From positions 7,957 through 71,956 of the forward strand of contig CAVXZG010000001.1 in NCBI GenBank assembly GCA_963766375.1: a stretch of DNA of 64,000 bases, given 5' to 3'. Shown here in pieces: positions 24,138 to 33,310 of the stretch (position 1 is its first letter; every line of letters starts with the position of its first letter). The stretch comes from AC-32 sp963766375. GTDB taxonomy: Bacteria; Actinomycetota; Thermoleophilia; Gaiellales; Gaiellaceae. Below the pieces are notes generated by a model. It was given only the letters and a program-made list of their open reading frames with translations. It did no database searches and was not told where the DNA came from. The position numbers and the translations under genes were made by a program.

Positions 24138-25703
24138 GTGTCGACTGAGATGGACTCGACCGAGGCCAAGCGCCGCAGGCTCGAAGAGCTGCGGGAGAAG
24201 GCTCTGCACGCCGGCAGCGAGAGCGCCGTCGAGCGGCAACGCTCACAGGGCAGGCTGCTCGCGCGCGAGCGCGCGGAGAAGCTCCTCGACCCCGGTTCGT
24301 TCGTCGAGCTCGACCGCTACGTGCGCCACCGCGAAGCCGAGTTCGGCATGCGCGAGAAGCGGCCCTACGGCGATGCGGTCGTGACCGGCTACGGGACGAT
24401 CTTCGGACGCAAGGTCTTCGTCTTCTCACAGGACTTCACGGTCTTCGGCGGCAGCCTCTCGGAGGTCTTCGCCGAGAAGATCTGCAAGGTGATGGACCTG
24501 GCCGCGAAGCTCGGCTGTCCCGTGATCGGGATCAACGACTCCGGCGGCGCCCGCATTCAGGAGGGCGTGGTCTCGCTCGCCGGCTATGCCGAGATCTTCT
24601 GGCGGAACGTCCAGTGCTCGGGGGTGATCCCGCAGATCAGCCTGGTCATGGGCCCCTGCGCCGGCGGCGCGGTCTACTCGCCGGCGATCACCGACTTCGT
24701 CCTGATGGTCGAGGGCAGCTCGTACATGTTCATCACCGGCCCTGATGTCGTGAAGACCGTGACCGGTGAGGAGGTGAGCTTCGAGGAGCTCGGAGGTGCG
24801 CTCACGCACGCGACCAAGTCGGGCGTGGCTCACCTCGTCGCCCCTGACGAGGAAGCGTGCCTGGAGGACGCGCGCTACCTGCTCTCGTTTCTGCCGCAGA
24901 ACAACGTCGACCCGCCGCCGTACTCCGAGCCGTCGGACCCGCTGAGCCGGGAGGATGCCGAGCTCGACACGCTGGTGCCCGACGACCCAGCGAAGCCGTA
25001 CGACATGAAAGAGGTCGTCCGGCGCGTCTTCGACGAGGGCGAGTTCCTGGAGGTACACGAGCGCTGGGCCGAGAACATCGTCTGCGGCTTCGCGCGCCTA
25101 AACGGTCACCCCGTTGGTGTCGTGGGCAACCAGCCGCGCGCTCTGGCCGGGGTGCTCGACATCGACTCGTCGGTGAAGGCGGCCCGGTTCGTTCGGACCT
25201 GCGACGCCTTCAACATTCCGCTGGTCACGTTCGTGGACGTGCCCGGCTTCCTGCCCGGGACGGCGCAGGAGTGGGGCGGGATCATCCGGCACGGCGCCAA
25301 GCTGCTCTACGCGTACGCGGAGGCGACGGTGCCCAAGCTCGCGGTGATCACACGCAAGGCCTACGGCGGCGCCTACGACGTGATGAGCTCGAAGCACATC
25401 CGTGCCGATTTCAACTTCGCCTGGCCGACCGCCGAGGTGGCGGTGATGGGGCCGGAGGGGGCGGTCAACATCATCTTCCGCAAGGAGCTCGAGGCAGCCG
25501 AGGACACGGAGGCTCGGCGCGCAGAGTTGATCGACGACTACCGCGAGCGCTTCGCCAATCCGTACGTGGCCGCCGAGCGGGGCTACGTGGACGATGTGAT
25601 CGAGCCTCGGCGCACCCGGCCCGTGCTCGCCGACGCGTTGGAGACCGCGCTCACCAAGCGAGAGCGCCGCCCGCCCCGAAAGCACGGGAACATTCCGCTT
25701 TAG
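24138..25703 (+). CDS. Acyl-CoA carboxylase beta (carboxyltransferase) subunit
   Basis: 521 residues, GTG start. Both crotonase-like halves are present: INDSGGARIQEGVVSLAGY (N-half oxyanion region) with MGPCAGGAVYSPA, and FVDVPGFLPGTAQEWGGIIRHGAKLLYAY (C-half) with ITRKAYGGAYDVM. This is the PccB/AccD5 type that transfers carboxyl from biotin to acetyl- or propionyl-CoA in Actinobacteria. The matching alpha subunit with biotin domain is at 29706. Acyl preference cannot be read from sequence here. Confidence 0.93.
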   Translation: MSTEMDSTEAKRRRLEELREKALHAGSESAVERQRSQGRLLARERAEKLLDPGSFVELDRYVRHREAEFGMREKRPYGDAVVTGYGTIFGRKVFVFSQDFTVFGGSLSEVFAEKICKVMDLAAKLGCPVIGINDSGGARIQEGVVSLAGYAEIFWRNVQCSGVIPQISLVMGPCAGGAVYSPAITDFVLMVEGSSYMFITGPDVVKTVTGEEVSFEELGGALTHATKSGVAHLVAPDEEACLEDARYLLSFLPQNNVDPPPYSEPSDPLSREDAELDTLVPDDPAKPYDMKEVVRRVFDEGEFLEVHERWAENIVCGFARLNGHPVGVVGNQPRALAGVLDIDSSVKAARFVRTCDAFNIPLVTFVDVPGFLPGTAQEWGGIIRHGAKLLYAYAEATVPKLAVITRKAYGGAYDVMSSKHIRADFNFAWPTAEVAVMGPEGAVNIIFRKELEAAEDTEARRAELIDDYRERFANPYVAAERGYVDDVIEPRRTRPVLADALETALTKRERRPPRKHGNIPL

Positions 25704-25811
25704 CGGCTAGGGGCTACGGTCCCTTAGTTCGGTTCGCCCGGCCTCCTCCCCGAGGCGAGCGTATCGCCGAAAAGCGCACCCATGGGTGTCGATTTCGTGT
25801 CGAATGTGGAC

Positions 25812-27624
25812 TCAGGAGGCGAGAGCTGCGGTGGCGGGCGGCGTTTCGTGGAGCGCGAGCTCGTCGGCCAGTGCGGCGACGATCTCCGGGTCGAACTGCG
25901 AACCCGCGCAGCGCTCGAGCTCTGCGACCGCCTGCTCGGGCGCAACCCGGCGACGATAGACGCGCTCGGAAGTCATCGCGTCGTAGGCGTCGGCGACGAA
26001 GATGATGCGCGCGCCGAGCGGGATCCGATCGCCCGGCAGGCCGTCCGGGTAGCCGCTGCCGTCCCAGCGCTCGTGGTGGTGAAGGACCCAGTCGGCCACC
26101 GGGTCCACGCCGAGGCTCTCGAGCATCCGGAACCCGATCTGCGGGTGGCGCTCGAGCACCATCCGCTCCGGCTCGGTGAGCGGGCCCGGCTTGCGCAGGA
26201 TCTCCTCGGGGATCGCGAGCTTGCCGAGGTCGTGCAGGCTGGCGGCGAGCCGGGTGAGCTCGATCTCTTCGTCGGCGAGGCCCAGCCGACGCGCCGTGCG
26301 CGCTGCGAGGTCGGCGACGCGCTGCGAGTGGCTGCCGGTGTACACGTCGCGGGCGTCCACGGCGCGCGCGAGGCTCGCGGCAGCGCGGAAGCGCGCCGCT
26401 CGATCGGGGCCGCTCGCCAGCCTCTTGAGCTCCGCCAGCTCGATCACGTCGGGCCGGTAGGCGCGGACGCGGTTCTTGCCGTACTCCTTGGCCCAGTAGA
26501 GGGCGCTGTCGGCGAGCCGGACCAGCTCGTCGCGCTCCTCGGCATGCTGCGGCGAGGTGGCGACCCCGACGCTCACCGTGACGGAGCCGACCTGCTCGAG
26601 CTTCAGCGCTGCGATCCGGTCGACGACCGATTCTGCCGCGACCAGAGCAGCGTGCTCGTCGGAGCCCGGGAGCAGCAGCGCGAACTCGTCGCCGCCGAGA
26701 CGGAAGGCCTCGCCTGTCTGACGCAGGCGCGCCGCGAGCTGCGACAGCATGCGGTCGCCCGCCGGATGGCCGAAGCGATCGTTGATCCGCTTGAAGTCGT
26801 CGACGTCGATCAGGCAGAGGCTGAGCGGGAGACGACGCTTCGTGCGCGTACCGCAGCTCCCGCTCAAGGCGTTCGTGGAAGTGCCGGTGGTTGCCGAGGC
26901 CGGTCAGCGGATCCGTCAGGGCCAGCCGCATGGCCCGGAGGGCGCCGACGATCGCGCGCTGGTAGAGCTGGATCGCGAGCAGGGGGCCGACGAGCGCCAC
27001 GGACAGGAACGGGGAGCGCTGCCAGAGCACGACCAGCATCAGCGCGGCAGAGGCCATCAGCGAGAACGGGACGATCGTCCAGCGGATGTTCGTGCGCGCG
27101 AGCGCGAAGACCGAGCGGCGCGAGCTCACGGCGACGACCGCCGTGATCAGGATCAGGTTGACGATGTACTGGGCTGAGGCGGCGGCACCAACGCGCGCCA
27201 GGACGCCGCCTGCGCCTTCTCCGTGCAGCGGAGCCGAGACGATTCCAGCCGCCGTGGCGGCCAGCGCGAGCACCGAAACGTTGTAGGCGATTCGGATAGG
27301 CGGTCGCCGCTCGAGCAGCTGGGTGATCGCCGGCGCCAGAAAGACGACCATCAGCCCTGCGGCCCAGCCGAAGAGGACGATTGAAGCAACCCCGAAGACA
27401 AACGAAAGCGAGACGCCGCCGGTGTCCACTCCTTCAACCGGCACCGGGAAGCGGTCGGCGAGCGTCGAGGCACTCATGAGCGCAGCCAGCCCGAGCAGAG
27501 TCGCTGCCTTGTGCGGCGTGATCGCGAACGAGGCGGCTGCGGCGCACGCAACGCCGAGGCCCGCGGCGCACACGGGCACGAGGACTGCCAGAAGCCGCGG
27601 CGGCGGCAAGGCGCGGCGAGTCAC
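25812..27624 (-). CDS. Membrane GGDEF plus HD-GYP c-di-GMP protein (frameshift)
   Basis: GTG 27624. The N-terminal ~210 residues form a multi-helix membrane sensor. GGDEF begins in the first frame (LALTDPLTGLGNHRHFHERL) and continues in the next (LCLIDVDDFKRIND, RLGGDEFALLLPG); one extra C near 26850 explains the break. The RxxD inhibition site is replaced by RQTG. An HD-GYP phosphodiesterase follows (GSHSQRVADLA, HDLGKLAIPEE, HHHERWDGSGYPDGLPGDRI). Both catalytic motifs look intact, so the protein may make and degrade c-di-GMP. Confidence 0.88.
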
Positions 27625-27631
27625 TTTGGGG

Positions 27632-27748
27632 CTACCAGTACAGGTTGTAGCCGGACAGGGAGCCTTCGAAGCCGAGACCGCCGAGCGTCACGAGAACAAG
27701 CGCGAGGATGGCGGCAAGGACTACGAGGCGGGGCTTCCAGTGCAACAT
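27632..27748 (-). CDS. 38-residue membrane peptide
   Basis: Small ORF with a strong Shine-Dalgarno (GGGGAGG, 9 bases before ATG 27748). One hydrophobic helix (about residues 8-25, LVVLAAILALVLVTLGGL) follows a basic start (MLHWKPR), and a short tail ends SGYNLYW. It stops 7 bases before the GGDEF/HD-GYP gene and could be co-transcribed with it. Coding is supported by the ribosome site, high third-position G+C and sensible topology. Function unknown. Confidence 0.65.
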   Translation of the reverse strand: MLHWKPRLVVLAAILALVLVTLGGLGFEGSLSGYNLYW

Positions 27749-27815
27749 CGTCGACCTCCCCACAACGTATTTAAGGACGCCGCCGATTGTCTAACTCCTG
27801 CAAACGGGCGACTAT

Positions 27816-27830
27816 CCCCCGGAAGGGGGG
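27816..27830. promoter_or_regulatory. CCCCC-GGAA-GGGGGG hairpin element
   Basis: Five G-C pairs closed by a GGAA loop, 68 bases upstream of the 38-residue ORF start. Core matches the 24058 element (CCCCTTCCGGGGG followed by GTCG on the minus strand). Confidence 0.4.
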
Positions 27831-27856
27831 TTCTGGCTTTCTCGTCCGGGTGCGGG

Positions 27857-28918
27857 CTAGGTTGCCAGGCCGGCTTCGGCGAGAGGCCGGCGGCCCCAGG
27901 CGAATTGCTGCCGGTACCAACCGGTGAGCGGGCTCACTGAGACGCCCTGCCCGGAGGAGTGGATCATCCAGCCCGCGCCGAGGTAAATGCCGGTGTGCCC
28001 GATCGAGCCCGACTGTGAGCGCGTGCCGTTGGGGCCGAAGAAGAGCACGTCCCCGGGCGCGAGCTTCGCGAACGTAATGCGCCTGGTCTTCGGCACCTCG
28101 CCGCTCATCTGGTAGGTCGTGCGCCCCTTGATCGCGGCAGCCAGCGCCGTGCCGCCGGGGTAGGCCTGAAGCTTGTAGACGCGCCAAACGAAGCCGGAGC
28201 AGTCGAAGCCGCCCGGCGCGCTGATGCCGAACGGAGCCTCGGCGAGCTCGCTCGTCCCGCCCCAGACGTACGGGAAGCCGATGAACCGAACCGCCGTGTT
28301 GAGCACGCGCTTCTGCCAGAAGCCGAGCTGCGGGAGCGTGAACGCGGTGGCTGCGTCCTGGGCGTATTCCTGCTCCCAGCCCTTGAAATGGAGGATCTTC
28401 GCGACCGAATAGGCCGTCTCGGCACGGCTCACGGGGTCGCTGGGCAGAAGCTCGAGGTTGTCCTGCTTGAGAGGATGGTCGGTTCGGAGGCCGAGAAGGC
28501 GAGCCACGCTTTCGGTTCCGAAGCGGGACGGGACGGTGAGGCCGGCCGCGAGCGCGCCGTCCGTAAAGGCAGTCGCGGCGTCGGAAAGCTGGAGCGAGCG
28601 CACGAGCCGGGCGTCGAGCTGCGCCACCGTCACGGGGGCTGTGGGGTTCGCGGCGGCCGCTGCCGGCTGTTTGGTGAGGCCGGCGACGAGCGTGGCGAGC
28701 TCACCCTGCGTCAGGGTGTCGCCGGCGCGGAAGGCCGCGACCGTCTTCGCCATCAGGCCGTGGGAAACGACGTAGCGGATATGAGCCTGCGCCCAGGTGG
28801 TGGTCGGCGCCGGGCCGCTCGTGCCACGGGACTTTCCGGGGTCGCCGATCTTCACCGCGAGGGCGGAGGGGGCGGCGAGTAGCGCGCAGCAGACGGCTAG
28901 GACCAGGAAGCGGCTCAT
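27857..28918 (-). CDS. Secreted NlpC/P60 peptidoglycan hydrolase
   Basis: 353 residues. Signal peptide (SRFLVLAVCCALLAAPSALA), then a ~160-residue region with SLH-like repeats (WAQAHIRYVVSHGLM, VSRAETAYSVAKIL), then NlpC/P60: FIGFPYVWGG, catalytic cysteine in GGFDCSGFVW, LAPGDVLFFG and catalytic histidine in SIGHTGIYLG. Predicted to cut peptide stems of peptidoglycan outside the cell. The FDCSGF and GHTGIY motifs are intact. Start region carries GATACGAAGTG, shared with the histidine kinase gene at 55501. Confidence 0.9.
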   Translation of the reverse strand: MSRFLVLAVCCALLAAPSALAVKIGDPGKSRGTSGPAPTTTWAQAHIRYVVSHGLMAKTVAAFRAGDTLTQGELATLVAGLTKQPAAAAANPTAPVTVAQLDARLVRSLQLSDAATAFTDGALAAGLTVPSRFGTESVARLLGLRTDHPLKQDNLELLPSDPVSRAETAYSVAKILHFKGWEQEYAQDAATAFTLPQLGFWQKRVLNTAVRFIGFPYVWGGTSELAEAPFGISAPGGFDCSGFVWRVYKLQAYPGGTALAAAIKGRTTYQMSGEVPKTRRITFAKLAPGDVLFFGPNGTRSQSGSIGHTGIYLGAGWMIHSSGQGVSVSPLTGWYRQQFAWGRRPLAEAGLAT

Positions 28919-28953
28919 CCCGCACTTCGTATCGTCCAGGTGTCGCTGCGGCT

Positions 28954-29685
28954 TTAGGCTGCCCGGGCATGGACGCCGAGATCAGGCCAGAACCGTCCGG
29001 AGAGGAGCGCGAGGCGATTCTCCGCGCGGTCGAGGATCTGCTGACGCGCGACCCGCGGCCGCCCGCTCACCGGAGCGCGTGGCGGGAGCAGGGAATCCGC
29101 GAAAACGCGGACGATGGCGAAATAGAGGAGCCCGTCTAGACCGAGGAGACCGGCCTGCCCGCGCAGGAGACTCGGGGCCACCCGTGCGTAGTCCAGGCCC
29201 GAGAGCCACGTCAGCACGAGAGCGACTAGCAGCGCCCACCAGGCGACCCAGTCGTCCCAGGCTCCGGCGGCCGCGAACCCGCCGATCGCCGCGGCGGTCG
29301 CCTGCGACCACGTCTTCAGCTTTCCGAGGTCGCGCGCCTGCATGACCACGCCGCGTTCGAGAGCGGCAAGCCGGAGGCCCGAGACGAGGAACTCACGCGC
29401 CACGATCGCCGCGACCATCCAGCCCGGGAACACGCCCTGGTCGATGAGCACGATCAGCACGGTCATGACCAGCAGCTTGTCGGCCACCGGATCGAGCAGG
29501 GACCCGAGTGACGACGAGTGCCCGCGCCAGCGAGCGACGCGCCCGTCGAACCAGTCGGTGCTCATCGCCGCGATGAAGACGCCGGTCGCCCACCAGTTGT
29601 GCCCGTCGAAGTCCCAGACGAAGAGGGTGATCACGACCGGCACTGCCGCGGCGCGGGCGAGCGTCAACTGATCGGCCAGGCTCAT
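28954..29685 (-). CDS. pgsA: CDP-alcohol phosphatidyltransferase (PgsA-like)
   Basis: 243 residues. Contains the full CDP-alcohol phosphotransferase motif DGRVARWRGHSSSLGSLLD followed by PVAD, plus several membrane helices. Most likely CDP-diacylglycerol--glycerol-3-phosphate 3-phosphatidyltransferase, which makes the phosphatidylglycerol phosphate precursor; other alcohols are possible. The last ~45 residues are unconserved and charged. The start codon is only 20 bases from the divergent biotin carboxylase gene. Confidence 0.85.
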   Translation of the reverse strand: MSLADQLTLARAAAVPVVITLFVWDFDGHNWWATGVFIAAMSTDWFDGRVARWRGHSSSLGSLLDPVADKLLVMTVLIVLIDQGVFPGWMVAAIVAREFLVSGLRLAALERGVVMQARDLGKLKTWSQATAAAIGGFAAAGAWDDWVAWWALLVALVLTWLSGLDYARVAPSLLRGQAGLLGLDGLLYFAIVRVFADSLLPPRAPVSGRPRVARQQILDRAENRLALLSGRFWPDLGVHARAA

Positions 29686-29693
29686 CCGCAGGG

Positions 29694-29700
29694 AGAATAC
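29694..29700. promoter_or_regulatory. Overlapping divergent -10 elements, pgsA and biotin carboxylase
   Basis: TATTCT on the minus strand (29699-29694) lies 8 bases before the pgsA ATG; GAATAC on the plus strand (29695-29700) lies 5 bases before the GTG at 29706. The plus-strand box is weak, so its assignment is uncertain. Confidence 0.35.
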
Positions 29701-29705
29701 GGCCC

Positions 29706-31475
29706 GTGCCGCCCTTCTCGAAAGTTCTCGTGGCCAATCGCGGAGAGATCGCCGTTCGCGTCTTTCGCACCCTCCGCGAGCTTGGGATCGGAACGGTCGC
29801 CGTCTACTCGGAGGCCGACCGGGGCTCCCTCCATGTCTCCGTGGCCGACGAGGCGTACCTGATCGGCCCAGGCGCGCCCGCCGAGAGTTACCTCAACGAG
29901 GAGCGTCTGCTCGAGGTCGCGGCTCGCGCCGGAGCGGAGGCGGTCCATCCCGGCTATGGGTTCCTCGCCGAGAACGCCGGGTTCGCTCGAGCGGTCGAGG
30001 GAGCCGGCCTCGTCTGGATCGGCCCGCCCCCGGACGCGATCGACGTGATGGGTTCGAAAACCGCCGCCCGCGCCCGCATGACGGCGGCCGGTGTTCCCGT
30101 TGTCCCGGGAACGACGGAGCCGGTCACCTCTCCCGATGACGTTCTGCGCCTCGGCGAGGAGCTCGGGTGGCCGATCGCGATCAAGGCAGCGGCCGGTGGC
30201 GGGGGCAAGGGCCTCAGGGTCGTGCACGACCCTGCAGAGGCCGAACGGGCCTTCGAGTCCGCTCAGCGGGAGGGCGAGGCCTACTTCGCCGACCCGACCG
30301 TGTACGTGGAGCGCTACCTCGAAGACCCCCGCCACGTCGAGGTGCAGGTCCTCGCCGACGCTCACGGGAACGTGATCCATCTCGGCGAGCGCGACTGCAC
30401 GATCCAGCGCCGTCACCAGAAGCTCGTGGAAGAGACGCCGTCACCTGGGGTCGACGACGAGCTGCGAGAACGCATCGGAGGGATCGCCGTCCAGGCGGCC
30501 CGCGCCGTCGAGTACCGCAGCGCCGGCACGATCGAAGGCCTTCTCTCCCGCGAAGGCGAGTACTTCTTCCTCGAGATGAACACCCGCATCCAGGTCGAGC
30601 ACACGGTCACCGAGATGGCCACGGGCCTGGACCTCGTTCGCGAACAGGTTCTCATCGCGGCCGGAGAGCCGCTATGGCTACGCCAGGAGGACGTCCGGTT
30701 GACCGGGCACGCGATCGAGTGCCGCATCAACGCGGAGGACCCGTCCGACGGCTTTCTTCCCAGCCCCGGGAGGATCACGAGCTACCGGGAGCCGGGCGGC
30801 CCGGGGGTGCGGGTCGATTCCGGCGTGACCGCAGGCTCCGAGATTCCCGCCCTCTACGACCCGCTCGTTGCGAAGCTGATCGTCCAAGGCGTGAACCGCG
30901 AGCATGCGCGGCGGCGGATGCTTCGGGCGCTCGACGAGTTCGAGATCGGCGGCATCACGACTCTGCTCGGCTTCCACCGCGCGCTCCTCGAGCACCCGTG
31001 CTTCGTCGAAGGCGCGACGTGTCACGGCATTGTCGAGTCCGAAGAGCTGGCAGAGCGTGCAGAACAGTTGTCTCATAGGACAACAACAGTACCGGCGGCC
31101 TCGGACGGAGCAGCCACGAGGGCCCGGATCTCAACCGTCGAGCTCGAGGGTCGGCGTTACGAGGTTCAGACCTTCGTGCCCGAGCCCGCGCACGCCGAGC
31201 TCGCCAGACGACGCCGCGACCGTGCGGCCGCCGGCGGGCACGGCGGCGTCAAGGACGCGGTCGTGACCCCGATGCAAGGCACGGTGCTCGCCGTCGAGGT
31301 AGCCGAGGGTGACGAGGTCGAGGCCGGCCAGGTGATCTGCATCGTCGAGGCGATGAAGATGGAGAACGAGATCGCGGCACACCGTGCGGGAGTCGTCACC
31401 GAGCTCTCCATCGAGCCGGGCCAGGCAGTCAGCCGCGGCCAGGTCATCTGCGTGGTTGTCGAACCGGAAGCCTGA
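29706..31475 (+). CDS. Acyl-CoA carboxylase alpha subunit: biotin carboxylase with biotin carrier domain
   Basis: 589 residues. Biotin carboxylase N-domain (VLVANRGEIAVRVFRTL), ATP-grasp with AAAGGGGKGLRVV, HVEVQVLADAHGN, RDCTIQRRHQK and EMNTRIQVEHTVTE, then a biotinyl domain with the attachment motif EAMKMEN (lysine 551). AccA3/PccA type: carboxylates biotin, then works with the beta subunit at 24138. A ~60-residue low-conservation linker joins the parts. Confidence 0.93.
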   Translation: MPPFSKVLVANRGEIAVRVFRTLRELGIGTVAVYSEADRGSLHVSVADEAYLIGPGAPAESYLNEERLLEVAARAGAEAVHPGYGFLAENAGFARAVEGAGLVWIGPPPDAIDVMGSKTAARARMTAAGVPVVPGTTEPVTSPDDVLRLGEELGWPIAIKAAAGGGGKGLRVVHDPAEAERAFESAQREGEAYFADPTVYVERYLEDPRHVEVQVLADAHGNVIHLGERDCTIQRRHQKLVEETPSPGVDDELRERIGGIAVQAARAVEYRSAGTIEGLLSREGEYFFLEMNTRIQVEHTVTEMATGLDLVREQVLIAAGEPLWLRQEDVRLTGHAIECRINAEDPSDGFLPSPGRITSYREPGGPGVRVDSGVTAGSEIPALYDPLVAKLIVQGVNREHARRRMLRALDEFEIGGITTLLGFHRALLEHPCFVEGATCHGIVESEELAERAEQLSHRTTTVPAASDGAATRARISTVELEGRRYEVQTFVPEPAHAELARRRRDRAAAGGHGGVKDAVVTPMQGTVLAVEVAEGDEVEAGQVICIVEAMKMENEIAAHRAGVVTELSIEPGQAVSRGQVICVVVEPEA

Positions 31476-31502
31476 GGGCGGAGGCTCACAGTCGCCTTCG
31501 AC

Positions 31503-31508
31503 TAGCAT
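31503..31508 (+). promoter_or_regulatory. -10 hexamer, sucC
   Basis: TAGCAT, 9 bases, then GTG 31518; no Shine-Dalgarno. Confidence 0.4.
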
Positions 31509-31517
31509 CCGCCGCCG

Positions 31518-32660
31518 GTGGATCTCTACGAGTACCAGGGCAAGGAGCTCTTCGGCCGCTTCGGCATCCCCGTTTCCGAGGGGCGGCTGGCGACGACGCC
31601 TGCCGAGGCGCGTACCGCGGCGGAGCAGCTCGCCGGCCCGATCGTAGTCAAGGCCCAAGTGCTGACAGGCGGCCGAGGCAAGGCCGGTGGAATCAAGCTC
31701 GCGGACAGCCCGGAGGACGCCGAGCGCGAGGCCGAGCAGATCCTCGGCCTGGACATCAACGGCCACGTCGTGCGCAAGCTCTGGATCGAGCAGGCGTCGG
31801 AGATCGCCAAGGAGTACTACCTCTCGGTCACGTTCGACCGCGGGACGAAAAAGGCGCTCTTCATGCTCACGACCGAGGGCGGCATCGAGATCGAGGAGGT
31901 CGCCGAGAACAACCCGGACGCTCTGGCACGCCTCCACGTCGACCCGCTCGAGGGCTTCCAGCCCTACCAGGGGCGCAGACTGATCTACGGCGCCGGGATC
32001 GCCGACCCGAGCGAGCAGAAGCAGATCCTGGACATCATCGGGAAGCTCTACACCTGCTTCGTCGAGACCGACGCGATGCTCTGCGAGATCAACCCGCTGA
32101 TCGTCACGCCGGAAGGCGAGGTGAGGGCGCTCGACTCGAAGTTCACCGTCGACGACAACGCGCTCTACAAACATCACGATATCGCTGAGATGCGCGACCT
32201 CGAGGCCTACCCGCCCGAGGAGCGCGCGGCCCGCGAGAAGGGCGTCACCTACGTCAAGCTCGACGGCGAGGTCGGGATCCTCGGCAACGGCGCCGGGCTC
32301 GTCATGTCCACGCTCGACGTGATCGCGCTCGTCGGCGGGCGGCCGGCCAACTTCTGCGACCTCGGCGGCGGCGGCGACGCCCAGGGCGTGGTCGACGCGC
32401 TCGAGATCATCAGCGCCGATCCGCAGGTGCGCTCGATCGTCTTCAACATCTTCGCCGGGATCACTCGCTGCGACGTCGTCGCGCAAGGGATCCTGCAGGC
32501 GCTCGAGGAGACGAAGATCGAGCACCCGATCGTCGTCCGCTTCGACGGGACGAACGCAGCGGAGGGCCGCGCGATCCTCGCCGAGGCCGCCCCGCCGAAC
32601 CTGCATGTCGAGGCAACGATGCTTGACGCGGCCAAGCGAGCCGTGGAGTTGGCCGCATGA
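31518..32660 (+). CDS. sucC: Succinate--CoA ligase beta subunit
   Basis: 380 residues. ATP-grasp start MDLYEYQGKELFGRFGIPVS, nucleotide region VKAQVLTGGRGKAGGIKLA, metal/substrate segment CEINPLIV with DSKFTVDDNAL, and the C-terminal CoA-ligase domain GLVMSTLDVIALVGG and NIFAGITRCD. TCA-cycle substrate-level phosphorylation. Its stop overlaps a methyltransferase gene that separates it from sucD. Confidence 0.96.
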   Translation: MDLYEYQGKELFGRFGIPVSEGRLATTPAEARTAAEQLAGPIVVKAQVLTGGRGKAGGIKLADSPEDAEREAEQILGLDINGHVVRKLWIEQASEIAKEYYLSVTFDRGTKKALFMLTTEGGIEIEEVAENNPDALARLHVDPLEGFQPYQGRRLIYGAGIADPSEQKQILDIIGKLYTCFVETDAMLCEINPLIVTPEGEVRALDSKFTVDDNALYKHHDIAEMRDLEAYPPEERAAREKGVTYVKLDGEVGILGNGAGLVMSTLDVIALVGGRPANFCDLGGGGDAQGVVDALEIISADPQVRSIVFNIFAGITRCDVVAQGILQALEETKIEHPIVVRFDGTNAAEGRAILAEAAPPNLHVEATMLDAAKRAVELAA

Positions 32661-33310
32661 GCACGTGGTCCGATCGCGCCCAGGCATACCGCGACAGCCC
32701 GACCCACCGCGAGGGACCCGACCTGGACCTGTTGGTCGAATGGTGCGAGCCCGAGGAGGGCATGAAGGCACTGGATGTCGCCACCGGCGGCGGTCACGTC
32801 GCACGGCGGCTGCGCGAGGAAGGCGCGACTGTCGTCACCCTCGATCCCTCGCCGGGGATGCAGGCCGACGTGGTCGCGAGCGCGGAGCACATCCCGTTCG
32901 CCGACGGCAGCTTCGACGTCGTCGTCTCGCGGATCGCGCCGCACCACTTCACCGACGTGCGCGCCGCGGTTGCCGAGATGGAGCGCGTCAGCAACCGGCT
33001 CGTAGTGATCGAGGACACGCTCTACTCGAGCGACCGGCACGAGCAGGCGGAGAAGCTGCGCGACCCGACTCATGTTCGTAACTACACCGAGGACGAGTGG
33101 CGCGAATTCCTGACCGAGGCGGGCCTCGAGGTCGAGCAGTCGGAGCGCTTCGAGAAGACCCACCCGCTCGAAGCCTGGCTTGCCCGCACCGGCTGCGAGG
33201 GCGAGGAGGCCGAGCGCGTCAAGGAGTTGCTCGCCGACCGGATGACCGAGGACGGCAGCGCCTGGACCGACGTGAAGATCGTCATCCGAGCGAGGAAGTC
33301 GCAGAGCTAG
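32657..33310 (+). CDS. Class I SAM-dependent methyltransferase inside the suc operon
   Basis: 217 residues, ATGA overlap with sucC and a one-base overlap with sucD. Methyltransferase 11/UbiE-like: motif I LDVATGGGHVARRL, acidic strand end VVTLDPSPGM, ADGSFDVVVSRIAPHHF (motif II-III region). It resembles small-molecule methyltransferases, but the target cannot be read. Its placement suggests co-regulation with succinyl-CoA ligase. Confidence 0.88.
   Translation: MSTWSDRAQAYRDSPTHREGPDLDLLVEWCEPEEGMKALDVATGGGHVARRLREEGATVVTLDPSPGMQADVVASAEHIPFADGSFDVVVSRIAPHHFTDVRAAVAEMERVSNRLVVIEDTLYSSDRHEQAEKLRDPTHVRNYTEDEWREFLTEAGLEVEQSERFEKTHPLEAWLARTGCEGEEAERVKELLADRMTEDGSAWTDVKIVIRARKSQS

Noticed and set aside
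28919..28953. c-di-AMP (ydaO) riboswitch before the NlpC/P60 gene
   Set aside because: Such riboswitches often precede cell-wall hydrolases, but only 35 bases separate it from pgsA, too few for the structure.
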